DNA from: an uncultured Eggerthellaceae bacterium
GTDB lineage: Bacteria > Actinomycetota > Coriobacteriia > Coriobacteriales > Eggerthellaceae
Reading direction: 5' to 3'
NCBI GenBank assembly: GCA_910585565.1
Contig: CAJUFC010000085.1
Coordinates: 1 to 8,772 of the forward strand
Length of the DNA: 8,772 bases
Of the stretch, positions 1 through 5,321 are shown in pieces (the first letter of the stretch is position 1; each line of letters starts with the position of its first letter). Both the position numbers and the translations under genes were made by a program. The notes beneath the pieces are model-generated. The model searched no databases. It saw only the letters and a list, made by a program, of their open reading frames with translations, and had not been told where the DNA came from.

Positions 1-185
1 TGGGCACCACCTACACCTTCATGGGCTGGACGCGCGTATCCAACCCGCAGCCGGGCGACGTATGCACCAACAGCTCGCACTGCGGCATCTACATCGGCGG
101 CGGCCAGATGATTCATGCGCCCCAGACAGGCGACGTGGTCAAGGTCTCCTCGGTGCGCTCGAACATGATCTACGTGAGATACTAG
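1..185 (+). CDS. NlpC/P60 family cell-wall peptidase, C-terminal fragment (5' end outside window)
   Basis: An open frame read from base 3 gives 60 residues ending at TAG (183-185). It contains the typical second half of an NlpC/P60 domain: a PQPGDV turn (residues 15-20 of the fragment), then HCGIYIGGGQMIHAP (26-40). In the family this carries the catalytic His (here H26, before the GIYIG strand) and the third polar residue of the triad (H38 in MIHAP). The nucleophilic Cys of the DCSG motif would lie upstream of the window. Such enzymes are secreted or surface-bound and cleave peptide stem bonds in peptidoglycan, often D-Glu-to-diamino-acid links. Binding or coiled-coil domains that would identify the subfamily are not visible. 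A strong terminator follows 40 bases after the stop. The family call is confident; the exact hydrolase type is unknown. Confidence 0.85.
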   Translation, partial: GTTYTFMGWTRVSNPQPGDVCTNSSHCGIYIGGGQMIHAPQTGDVVKVSSVRSNMIYVRY

Positions 186-224
186 GCGCCCGCGCCTTCG
201 CCTGAGCGACACATCCTGAAATTG

Positions 225-260
225 AAAGGGACCGGTCCTGAGGGCCGGTCCCTTTGTTTG
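225..260 (+). terminator. Rho-independent terminator after the NlpC/P60 gene, possibly bidirectional
   Basis: AAAGGGACCGG (225-235) pairs perfectly with CCGGTCCCTTT (245-255). The stem can extend by three more pairs (one G-T) to a three-base loop, giving about 14 bp. The + strand tail is TTTGTTTG. On the minus strand the same stem is followed by a modest T-rich stretch (TTTCAATTTC), so it could also end the convergent flavodiiron transcript. Confidence 0.85.
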
Positions 261-332
261 TGGGCGAGGGAAGGATGGGCGGGTGCACCTCGCGGTCATC
301 CGCCCTGCGTCTGTCCGCGAGCCGTCGGTAGG

Positions 333-1517
333 CTAGCGCCTGGCTTCCTCTACGAGGCTCGTGACGGCGTCGAAGAGCTCGCGCTCGCCGGCGGCCGTGT
401 CGTTCCAGTCCTCGGCGAAGGACGCCATCGGCAGCGCATAGCCAGCCTTCTCGAAGACCGCGGCGATCTCCTTTTGCGCGGCGTCCATCCAGCCGTATGC
501 GCCGAAGCTGATGCCGATGCGGTCTTTCGTCTTCGGTGCCAGCCCCTTGAAGTAGGTGAGGAACTCGCCCATCGGCGGCAGCACCGTCATGTTGTGGGTA
601 GGCGAGCCCAAGGCCACGTATTTCGCGAGGAACACATCGGTGATGATGTCCGATATGTCAGAGATGTCCATGTCGTACTGGCGCACGGCGACGCCTTGGG
701 CCATGAATGCCTCGGTGATGGTGGTTGCCATGCGCTCGGTCGAGCCATACATCGAGCTGTAGACCACGACGGCTGCATCCTCGGGCCGGCATGCGCATAG
801 CTCCTTGTACAGGCTCATGATGTCGCTGATGTGCTCGCGCCAGATGACGCCGTGGGCCGGTGCGATGGTGTCCAGGTCGAGCCCTTCGACGGCCTCGACC
901 GCCTTGGCCGTCTGCTTCGTGTAGGGCGCCAGGATGTTGGCGAAGTACTTCTTGGCGCACGCCAGCACGACGGACAGGTCGACCTCGTCGTCGAATCGCT
1001 TGCTCGTCGCGATGAACTGCCCGAACGCATCATTGGAGAAGAGCGTCTTGTCGAAGGGCGACCACGTCACCATGTTGTCGGGCCAATGCACCATGGGCGT
1101 CTGTATGAAGTGAAGGGTGCGCTTGCCGATGGAGAGGGTGTCGCCCGTCTTCATCGGCAGATAGTCGCGCTCGCCATAATAGGTGCGCAGGATGGGCTCC
1201 CCCTTGATCGATGTCACCACCTTGGCATGCGGCGCCGCTTCCAGGATGGCGCCGATCGAGCCGGCGTGGTCCTTCTCGCTGTGGTTGGAGACGATGATGT
1301 CGATCTTGGCCGGATCGATCACGTCCGCGATGCGCTCGATGACCTCGTGGGCGTGCGAGCCAATGCAGGTATCGATGAGCGTGACCTGCTCGTCAAGGAT
1401 GAGATAGGCGTTGTTGGTCGACCCGTAGGGCATCGATATGCCGTGGATGTAGCGCTCCTCCCATTCCAGAGCGCCGACCCAGTAGATATCTTCGCGAATC
1501 TTCGTCGCTTTGAACAT
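333..1517 (-). CDS. fprA: Flavodiiron protein (A-type flavoprotein), O2/NO reductase
   Basis: This 394-residue protein has the two-domain plan and length of class A flavodiiron proteins. Residues 1 to about 245 form a metallo-beta-lactamase-like domain. It carries the whole di-iron ligand set: H79-x-E81-x-D83-H84 (NHSEKDHAGS), H144, D163 and H222. Residues 248-394 form a flavodoxin domain with the FMN phosphate loop YSSMYGST (253-260) and a second FMN-contact loop around SPTHN (305-309). The family reduces O2 to water or NO to N2O in the cytoplasm of anaerobes, using electrons from rubredoxin or an F420/NADH partner. No rubredoxin domain is fused or adjacent. The ATG at 1517-1515 has a GAGG five bases upstream. 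The gene stands alone, convergent with the NlpC/P60 gene and divergent from the tRNA-tuf cluster. The family call is firm; O2 versus NO preference cannot be read from sequence. Confidence 0.95.
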   Translation of the reverse strand: MFKATKIREDIYWVGALEWEERYIHGISMPYGSTNNAYLILDEQVTLIDTCIGSHAHEVIERIADVIDPAKIDIIVSNHSEKDHAGSIGAILEAAPHAKVVTSIKGEPILRTYYGERDYLPMKTGDTLSIGKRTLHFIQTPMVHWPDNMVTWSPFDKTLFSNDAFGQFIATSKRFDDEVDLSVVLACAKKYFANILAPYTKQTAKAVEAVEGLDLDTIAPAHGVIWREHISDIMSLYKELCACRPEDAAVVVYSSMYGSTERMATTITEAFMAQGVAVRQYDMDISDISDIITDVFLAKYVALGSPTHNMTVLPPMGEFLTYFKGLAPKTKDRIGISFGAYGWMDAAQKEIAAVFEKAGYALPMASFAEDWNDTAAGERELFDAVTSLVEEARR

Positions 1518-1554
1518 GGCAACCTCGTTTTCTTTTTTCGTACCGATCGTGCAG

Positions 1555-1584
1555 CATGCCCGGCAGCGGTTGCGTCAGGGCATG
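1555..1584. repeat. Inverted repeat in the flavodiiron 5' region
   Basis: CATGCCC (1555-1561) and GGGCATG (1578-1584) are a perfect 7-bp inverted repeat separated by 16 bases. It lies 38-67 bases upstream of the fprA start codon. It could be an mRNA hairpin in the fprA leader or a regulator site. I found no convincing minus-strand promoter to place it relative to the transcription start, so the role is open. Confidence 0.4.
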
Positions 1585-1601
1585 ATGTGATAGTAGCATA
1601 A

Positions 1602-1630
1602 TTGACCCCTACGCAGGTAAAACGTACAGT
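1602..1630 (+). promoter_or_regulatory. Candidate upstream promoter (P1) of the tRNA-tuf cluster
   Basis: TTGACC (1602-1607) is separated by exactly 17 bases from TACAGT (1625-1630). The -35 matches 5 of 6 and the -10 matches 4 of 6 consensus positions. With the better P2 box 87 bases downstream, this would make a tandem promoter pair, common for stable RNA genes. The -10 is weak, so this could be chance. Confidence 0.35.
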
Positions 1631-1665
1631 GCAAGCCAGGCTTTCTGATGTGGATAGGGGATGGA

Positions 1666-1681
1666 CACGCCCGGTGGCGTG
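1666..1681. repeat. Short inverted repeat just upstream of promoter P2
   Basis: CACGCC (1666-1671) and GGCGTG (1676-1681) are a perfect 6-bp inverted repeat around CGGT. The repeat ends seven bases before the P2 -35 box. It may be an operator, or a hairpin in transcripts from P1. No T-tract follows, so it is not an intrinsic terminator. Confidence 0.3.
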
Positions 1682-1688
1682 GTAAGTG

Positions 1689-1717
1689 TTGACAGTCTCA
1701 TATCAGTGCTTTAGAAT
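1689..1717 (+). promoter_or_regulatory. Strong sigma70-type promoter (P2) for tRNA-Tyr/Thr/Met-tuf
   Basis: A perfect TTGACA -35 (1689-1694), a 17-base spacer and TAGAAT (1712-1717, 5 of 6) form a near-consensus housekeeping promoter pointing at the tRNA genes. Transcription would start near 1724, about 76 bases before mature tRNA-Tyr. This strength fits genes for tRNAs and EF-Tu. Confidence 0.8.
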
Positions 1718-1726
1718 TCTTTCTCG

Positions 1727-1760
1727 CTTGGGGTGAAGTTGTGTATGCACAGCTCCCAAG
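1727..1760 (+). other. Leader hairpin at the predicted 5' end of the tRNA-tuf transcript
   Basis: CTTGGG (1727-1732) pairs with CCCAAG (1755-1760). Inside, AGTTGTG (1737-1743) pairs with CACAGCT (1748-1754), including one T-G pair, leaving a TATG loop. The total is about 13 bp with a 4-base bulge (1733-1736). The hairpin begins within a few bases of the start expected from P2. It may protect the transcript end or guide processing of the pre-tRNA. A second, weaker stem is GCTTG/CAAGC (1766-1770 with 1786-1790). Confidence 0.4.
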
Positions 1761-1799
1761 CAGCAGCTTGAAAATTGCACATGAACAAGCATTCGAAAT

Positions 1800-1884
1800 G
1801 GGCGTGTGCCCGAGTGGTTAAAGGGGACGGGCTGTAAACCCGTTGGCTATGCCTACCTAGGTTCGAATCCTAGCGCGCCCACCA
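1800..1884 (+). tRNA. tRNA-Tyr (anticodon GTA)
   Basis: An 85-base class II tRNA. Acceptor GGGCGTG (1800-1806) pairs with CGCGCCC (1874-1880), with one T-G pair, followed by discriminator A and an encoded CCA (1882-1884). The anticodon stem ACGGG/CCCGT (1827-1831, 1839-1843) encloses GTA at 1834-1836. A long variable arm follows, as tyrosine tRNAs require. The T-arm is CTAGG-TTCGAAT-CCTAG. Only six bases separate it from tRNA-Thr, so the two are cut from one precursor. Confidence 0.97.
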
Positions 1885-1890
1885 TTTCAT

Positions 1891-1966
1891 GCCTGTGTAG
1901 CTCAGTCGGTAGAGCACTTCGTTGGTAACGAAGAGGTCACCGGTTCAAGTCCGGTCGCAGGCTCCA
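1891..1966 (+). tRNA. tRNA-Thr (anticodon GGT)
   Basis: A 76-base tRNA. Acceptor GCCTGTG (1891-1897) pairs with CGCAGGC (1956-1962), followed by T73 and encoded CCA (1964-1966). Anticodon stem CTTCG/CGAAG encloses a loop with GGT at 1924-1926, reading ACC and ACT codons. The D-arm (TAGCTCAGTCGGTAGAGCA) and T-arm (ACCGG-TTCAAGT-CCGGT) are standard. It is co-transcribed with tRNA-Tyr. Confidence 0.97.
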
Positions 1967-1999
1967 TTTACTATTTCGGCTTTCGCATGCATGCCGCGA

Positions 2000-2051
2000 A
2001 TGGCGCAACTGAAATCTTTCAGGTTGGCTTTAGGGCCTTTAGGTGCGCCAT
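2000..2051 (+). other. Structured spacer between tRNA-Thr and tRNA-Met
   Basis: The 191-base spacer 1967-2157 has no credible gene; the open frames crossing it run into tRNA or tuf sequence. It contains an 8-bp stem, ATGGCGCA (2000-2007) with TGCGCCAT (2044-2051). This encloses a small hairpin, CTGAA-ATCT-TTCAG (2009-2022). The structure may help processing of the tRNA precursor, or be a small RNA. No T-tract follows, so it does not look like a terminator. Confidence 0.3.
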
Positions 2052-2157
2052 GTGCAAGGAAGGGCGGAGCGGATGCGAGGGAGCGGCCTTTGCGCTGTGA
2101 CCGAGCAGACATCGACAGCCCTGATGCCGCAGATGGCGTGCATAACGGCCATAAAGT

Positions 2158-2234
2158 GGCGGTGTAGCTCAGTTGGTCAGAGCACACGGTTCATACCCGT
2201 GGCGTCACTGGTTCAAATCCAGTCACCGCTACCA
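2158..2234 (+). tRNA. tRNA-Met, elongator (anticodon CAT)
   Basis: A 77-base tRNA. Acceptor GGCGGTG (2158-2164) pairs with CACCGCT (2224-2230). The first pair is G-T, which to my recollection is also seen in the Bacillus elongator tRNA-Met. A73 and encoded CCA (2232-2234) follow. Anticodon stem CACGG/CCGTG encloses CAT at 2192-2194. It is not the initiator: the anticodon stem lacks three consecutive G-C pairs, and base pair 1-72 is not the C-A type mismatch. A lysidine-modified tRNA-Ile with a CAT anticodon is the alternative, but the overall sequence favours Met. Confidence 0.93.
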
Positions 2235-2243
2235 GAGAAATAT

Positions 2244-2267
2244 CGCCCTCGGGGCGTTTTGTTTTTT
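2244..2267 (+). terminator. Terminator-like attenuator between tRNA-Met and tuf
   Basis: CGCCC (2244-2248) pairs with GGGCG (2252-2256) around a TCG loop. It is followed directly by TTTTGTTTTTT (2257-2267). The stem is short but all G-C and the T-tract is excellent. It sits 10 bases after the tRNA-Met CCA and 42 bases before the tuf start. It would trim the tRNA transcript and pass only part of transcription into tuf, or be relieved by antitermination. Confidence 0.7.
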
Positions 2268-2308
2268 GCGTATCACCCATACACGTTTGTCCTTAAGGAG
2301 GATGAAAC

Positions 2309-3511
2309 ATGTCCAAGGAGAAGTTCGAGCGCTCTAAGCCGCATGTTAACATCGGCACCATCGGCCATGTCGACCACGGCAAGACGACGCTGACTGCTGC
2401 CATTTCCAAGACCCTGTCTGAGAACGACGGTTCTCATGGTTCCGCTACCGCAGACTTCACCGCCTTCGACCAGATTGACAAGGCTCCCGAGGAGCGCGAG
2501 CGCGGCATTACGATCTCCATCGCTCACATCGAGTATCAGACCGACACGCGTCACTACGCACATGTCGACTGCCCCGGCCATGCTGACTATGTCAAGAACA
2601 TGATCACCGGTGCTGCTCAGATGGACGGTGCAATCCTCGTTATCGCTGCCACCGACGGCCCGATGGCCCAGACCCGCGAGCACATCCTGCTCGCCCGTCA
2701 GGTCGGCGTTCCCTACATCGTCGTCTTCCTCAACAAGTGCGACATGGTCGACGACGAGGAGCTCATCGAGCTCGTCGAGATGGAGGTTCGCGAGCTGCTC
2801 GACTCCTACGAGTTCCCGGGCGACGACACCCCCATCATCCGCGGCTCTGCTCTCAAGGCTCTCGAGGGCGACGCCAGCTACCAGGAGAAGATCTGGGAGC
2901 TCATGGAGGCTGTCGACTCCTACATCCCGACGCCGGAGCGCGACGTCGACAAGCCGTTCCTGATGGCTGTCGAGGACACCATGACCATCACTGGCCGTGG
3001 CACCGTTGCTACCGGTCGTGTCGAGCGCGGCGTTCTCCACATGAACGACGAGGTCGAGATCGTGGGCATCAAGGAGACCGAGAAGACGGTCTGCACCGGC
3101 ATCGAGATGTTCCGCAAGCTCCTCGACGAGGCGCAGGCTGGCGACAACATCGGCGTTCTGCTTCGTGGCGTCAAGCGCGAGGACATCGAGCGCGGCCAGG
3201 TTCTCTGCAAGCCGGGTAGCGTGACCCCGCACACCGAGTTCGAGGGCCAGGTGTACATCCTGACCAAGGACGAGGGCGGCCGTCACACCCCGTTCTTCGA
3301 CGGCTATCGTCCGCAGTTCTACTTCCGCACCACCGACATCACCGGTGTGGCCCATCTGCCTGAGGGCACCGAGATGGTCATGCCTGGCGACAACGTCACC
3401 ATCACGGGCGAGCTGATTCACCCGATTGCCATGGAAGAGGGCCTCAAGTTCGCTATCCGCGAGGGTGGCCGCACCGTTGGCTCTGGCCGCGTCACCAAGA
3501 TCATCAAATAG
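2309..3511 (+). CDS. tuf: Elongation factor Tu
   Basis: This 400-residue GTPase delivers aminoacyl-tRNA to the ribosome. All G motifs are present: GHVDHGKTT (19-27), the switch I GITI with Thr68, DCPGH (87-91, including catalytic His91), NKCD (142-145) and SAL (180-182). Domain 2 begins around residue 215 with the GRGTVATGRVERG strand. Domain 3 runs from about 310 to the end and includes FAIREGGRTVGSGRV. Residues before that domain 2 strand read EDTMTITGRG, where most EF-Tus have V-F in place of T-M; this is probably lineage-specific. The start is set by AAGGAGG (2295-2301) seven bases upstream of ATG. Three tRNA genes and an attenuator-like hairpin precede it, and a strong terminator follows. 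It should be highly expressed. Confidence 0.99.
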   Translation: MSKEKFERSKPHVNIGTIGHVDHGKTTLTAAISKTLSENDGSHGSATADFTAFDQIDKAPEERERGITISIAHIEYQTDTRHYAHVDCPGHADYVKNMITGAAQMDGAILVIAATDGPMAQTREHILLARQVGVPYIVVFLNKCDMVDDEELIELVEMEVRELLDSYEFPGDDTPIIRGSALKALEGDASYQEKIWELMEAVDSYIPTPERDVDKPFLMAVEDTMTITGRGTVATGRVERGVLHMNDEVEIVGIKETEKTVCTGIEMFRKLLDEAQAGDNIGVLLRGVKREDIERGQVLCKPGSVTPHTEFEGQVYILTKDEGGRHTPFFDGYRPQFYFRTTDITGVAHLPEGTEMVMPGDNVTITGELIHPIAMEEGLKFAIREGGRTVGSGRVTKIIK

Positions 3512-3528
3512 CACGTTGGCTTTACGAG

Positions 3529-3560
3529 GCGGGGTCTGCTTAAGCGGACCCCGCTCTTTC
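3529..3560 (+). terminator. Rho-independent terminator after tuf
   Basis: GCGGGGTCTGC (3529-3539) pairs with GCGGACCCCGC (3544-3554), with one T-G pair, around a TTAA loop. The tail is TCTTTC. It lies 18 bases after the tuf stop. A second 6-bp hairpin (TCTGCG 3559-3564 with CGCAGA 3571-3576) follows without a T-tract. Confidence 0.85.
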
Positions 3561-3606
3561 TGCGAGCGTGCGCAGAGGCAGCGCAGAATGCCATTCGCGA
3601 AAGCGA

Positions 3607-3637
3607 GTGACCATCTGTGAGAGTTCATGTGTATAAT
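3607..3637 (+). promoter_or_regulatory. Candidate promoter for rpmG-tRNA-Trp-secE-nusG-rplKA
   Basis: A perfect TATAAT (3632-3637) lies 38 bases before the rpmG start codon. The best -35 is GTGACC (3607-3612, 4 of 6) at a long 19-base spacing. Its place between the tuf terminator and rpmG makes a new transcription start plausible. Confidence 0.55.
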
Positions 3638-3675
3638 CAAAAGCTCGCATGATTGTGAACCAAAAGGAGATATAA

Positions 3676-3825
3676 ATGCGTACATTGGTTACGCTGGCAT
3701 GCACTGATTGCAAGCGCCGCAACTATACTACGAACAAGAACAAGCAGAACAACCCCGAGCGCATCGAGCTCAAGAAGTACTGCAAATGGTGCCGTCACCA
3801 CACGGTCCATCGCGAGACTCGCTAG
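3676..3825 (+). CDS. rpmG: 50S ribosomal protein L33 (bL33), zinc-binding form
   Basis: This 49-residue protein matches the bL33 family in length and content. It starts MRTLVTLACTDC, has NYTTNKNK in the middle and ends with the basic KYCKWCRHHTVHRETR. Four cysteines, C9/C12 and C36/C39, form the zinc ribbon of the C+ form, as opposed to the cysteine-free C- paralogue used under zinc limitation. It binds 23S rRNA near the E site of the large subunit. The start is supported by AAGGAGA (3664-3670) upstream of ATG. The gene precedes tRNA-Trp and secE, an order common in Gram-positive bacteria. Confidence 0.97.
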   Translation: MRTLVTLACTDCKRRNYTTNKNKQNNPERIELKKYCKWCRHHTVHRETR

Positions 3826-3847
3826 TCCCGCACGAACGATAGAGCAC

Positions 3848-3923
3848 ACGCCAGTAGTTCAATTGGTAGAGCGTCGGTCTCCAAAACCGAAAGTTGAGGG
3901 TTCGAGTCCTTCCTGGCGTGCCA
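3848..3923 (+). tRNA. tRNA-Trp (anticodon CCA)
   Basis: A 76-base tRNA. Acceptor ACGCCAG (3848-3854) pairs with CTGGCGT (3913-3919). Discriminator G73 is typical of tryptophan tRNAs, and CCA is encoded (3921-3923). Anticodon stem TCGGT/ACCGA encloses CTCCAAA with CCA at 3881-3883. The D-arm TAGTTCAATTGGTAGAGC and T-loop TTCGAGT are standard. It lies 22 bases after rpmG and 64 bases before secE, so it is probably released from an mRNA precursor. Confidence 0.97.
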
Positions 3924-3939
3924 CTTTTGCTAATTTCTG

Positions 3940-3974
3940 AGCAGCCTCGATGAGTGGCTGCTTGTTTGGTGTTT
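3940..3974 (+). terminator. Terminator-like hairpin between tRNA-Trp and secE
   Basis: AGCAGCC (3940-3946) pairs with GGCTGCT (3956-3962) around a nine-base loop. It is followed by a T/G-rich run, TGTTTGGTGTTT. It is weaker than the other terminators here because the T-tract is interrupted. It is likely a partial attenuator or a 3' processing boundary for tRNA-Trp, since secE shows no convincing promoter of its own. Confidence 0.5.
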
Positions 3975-3987
3975 ATAAAGGATTCCA

Positions 3988-4668
3988 ATGGCAAAGAAAT
4001 CTAAAACCCAGAAGGCCAAGGCTTCGGCAGCACGTCAGGCTAGGAAAGCAGAGCGCAAGCTCGAGGAGATCTCCTCGGTCGAGCAGGCAGATGGCGTGAA
4101 GGAGGCCGAGGCTTCCACCGAAAAGTCGGCTGACGGCAAGAAGGCCATCACCAAGGCCGAAGGCAAGGCATCTGCACCGGCCAAGAAAGACGATGGCAAA
4201 AGCGATGCGGAATCCAACAAGGCTGTCAAGAAATCCGAAGAGAAGAAGCCCAAAAAGAAGCGCTTCCAGTTCCTGCGCGACGTGCGCGGCGAGCTGAAGC
4301 GGGTCACTTGGCCCACCAAGATCGATGTGGCGCGCTGGACGGGCGTCGTCATCGTGGCACTTCTGTTCTTCGGAGTTTTTGTAGCTATTCTCGACAATTT
4401 CGTCGTGACCCCGCTTTTGGTCCTCATTTCCGGCGCAGACCCGTCGACGATCGATTGGTTGAATGTATTCACCGGGTCCGACGGTTCGCTCGTTGACTCT
4501 TCGAGCGCGGCAACCGGCACGGAGGGCTCGAGCGCCGATGTGACCGCTGATGGCGCCGTCGAGGGCGGCGACGCGACCGGCACCGAGTCTGGCACTGCCG
4601 AGGGCGCAGCTGGCACCGTCTCAGACGGTGCCGAGGGCGCATCTGGCGAGACGCCTGCACAGGAGTAG
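3988..4668 (+). CDS. secE: Preprotein translocase subunit SecE with long N- and C-terminal extensions
   Basis: SecE clamps SecY in the Sec translocon and is essential for protein export. The conserved core is residues 91-150. It has the amphipathic helix with RGELKRVTWPTKID (100-113), holding the family's ELKKVxWP-like signature, then one hydrophobic membrane helix at about 117-140 and a short hydrophobic stretch to about 148. The protein is 226 residues, whereas single-span SecEs are usually about 60-90. Residues 1-90 are Lys/Ala/Glu-rich, probably disordered and cytoplasmic. Residues about 162-226 are Gly/Ser/Thr/Ala/Glu/Asp-rich, with no lysine or arginine, and would lie outside the membrane. 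AAAGGA (3977-3982) sets the ATG. Three bases separate its stop from the nusG start, so the two are probably translationally coupled. Confidence 0.93.
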   Translation: MAKKSKTQKAKASAARQARKAERKLEEISSVEQADGVKEAEASTEKSADGKKAITKAEGKASAPAKKDDGKSDAESNKAVKKSEEKKPKKKRFQFLRDVRGELKRVTWPTKIDVARWTGVVIVALLFFGVFVAILDNFVVTPLLVLISGADPSTIDWLNVFTGSDGSLVDSSSAATGTEGSSADVTADGAVEGGDATGTESGTAEGAAGTVSDGAEGASGETPAQE

Positions 4669-4671
4669 TCC

Positions 4672-5202
4672 ATGTCCAAGAAATGGTATGTCCTCCACAC
4701 GTATTCGGGGTATGAGAACAAGGTCAAGGCCAACCTCGAGACGCGCATCGAGACGATGGGCCTCGAGAACAACGTATTCAGGATCGAGATTCCTACCGAG
4801 ACCGTCGCGGAGATCAAGGACGGCGGCAAGCGCGTCGAGAGCGAGAAGAAGGTCTTTCCGGGATATGTCCTCGTCCGCATGGAGATGGACGACCGCAGCT
4901 GGGCTGCCGTGAGAAACACCCCCGGCGTGACCGGGTTCGTCGGCAGTCAGGGCAACCCGTCTCCGTTGACGCGCGAAGAGTACAACAAGATCATGAAGCG
5001 CACGAGCGTCGAGGCGCCGAAGAAGACATCCACCAACATGGAGATTGGCCAGGCAGTGCACGTCGTGTCCGGCCCTCTCAAGGATTTCGATGGCCTCGTG
5101 TCTGCGGTCATGCCCGAGGCGGGCAAGGTACGCGTCATGATATCCATCTTTGGCCGCGAAACCCCCGTTGAGCTCATGTTCGAGCAAGTGGAGAAGATAT
5201 AA
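4672..5202 (+). CDS. nusG: Transcription termination/antitermination protein NusG
   Basis: This 176-residue protein is close to the usual NusG length of about 180. The NGN domain occupies residues 4 to about 100, with WYVLHTYSGYENKV (5-18) and the FPGYVLVRM strand (62-70), which contacts the RNA polymerase clamp. A linker of about 25 residues leads to a KOW domain (about 126-176), with the signature GQAVHVVSGPLKDFDG (126-141). The protein binds elongating RNA polymerase and links it to Rho or, through S10, to the ribosome. AGGAG at 4661-4665, inside the end of secE, is its ribosome-binding site. The secE-nusG-rplK-rplA order is highly conserved in bacteria. Confidence 0.98.
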   Translation: MSKKWYVLHTYSGYENKVKANLETRIETMGLENNVFRIEIPTETVAEIKDGGKRVESEKKVFPGYVLVRMEMDDRSWAAVRNTPGVTGFVGSQGNPSPLTREEYNKIMKRTSVEAPKKTSTNMEIGQAVHVVSGPLKDFDGLVSAVMPEAGKVRVMISIFGRETPVELMFEQVEKI

Positions 5203-5226
5203 CGTTGCTATTGCATGCAAAGGTGA

Positions 5227-5259
5227 GCTGTGCCCGAGTGGACCGGGGCTTCTCGCAGC
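5227..5259 (+). promoter_or_regulatory. Candidate structured leader before rplK (possible L1 autoregulatory site)
   Basis: In the 119-base nusG-rplK gap, GCTG (5227-5230) pairs with CAGC (5256-5259), and GCCC (5232-5235) pairs with GGGC (5246-5249). The two stems are joined by a strongly asymmetric internal loop, one base against six (TTCTCG). L1 binds short helices joined by an asymmetric loop in 23S rRNA and in the rplK leader of several bacteria. The shape and place fit that role, but I could not match a consensus sequence. No convincing promoter is visible in this gap. Confidence 0.3.
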
Positions 5260-5321
5260 GCCGCCCTGCATCGTCTGATACTTGAGATTCGATATTTTCT
5301 GACTACCAGAGAGGAAAGAAG

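Noticed and set aside
831..1601. 256-codon + strand frame opposite the flavodiiron gene
   Set aside because: This is an antisense frame in GC-rich DNA; the minus-strand protein has every di-iron ligand and an FMN motif.
1800..2234. tRNA cluster as an integration site for a mobile element
   Set aside because: No integrase, no repeated tRNA 3' end and no change in base composition are seen nearby.
2273..3685. Long 470-codon open frame on the minus strand across tuf
   Set aside because: It is a mirror of the strongly biased tuf codons, low-complexity in composition (Asp/Leu/Val/Ala-rich), and resembles no family. tuf on the + strand is certain.
3974..3979. TATAAA as a -10 box for secE
   Set aside because: It overlaps the ribosome-binding site, would start transcription at the start codon, and has no -35 partner.
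4035..4919. 294-codon minus-strand frame across secE and nusG
   Set aside because: It is a Ser/Pro/Thr-rich mirror of the low-complexity secE tails and spans two certain genes.
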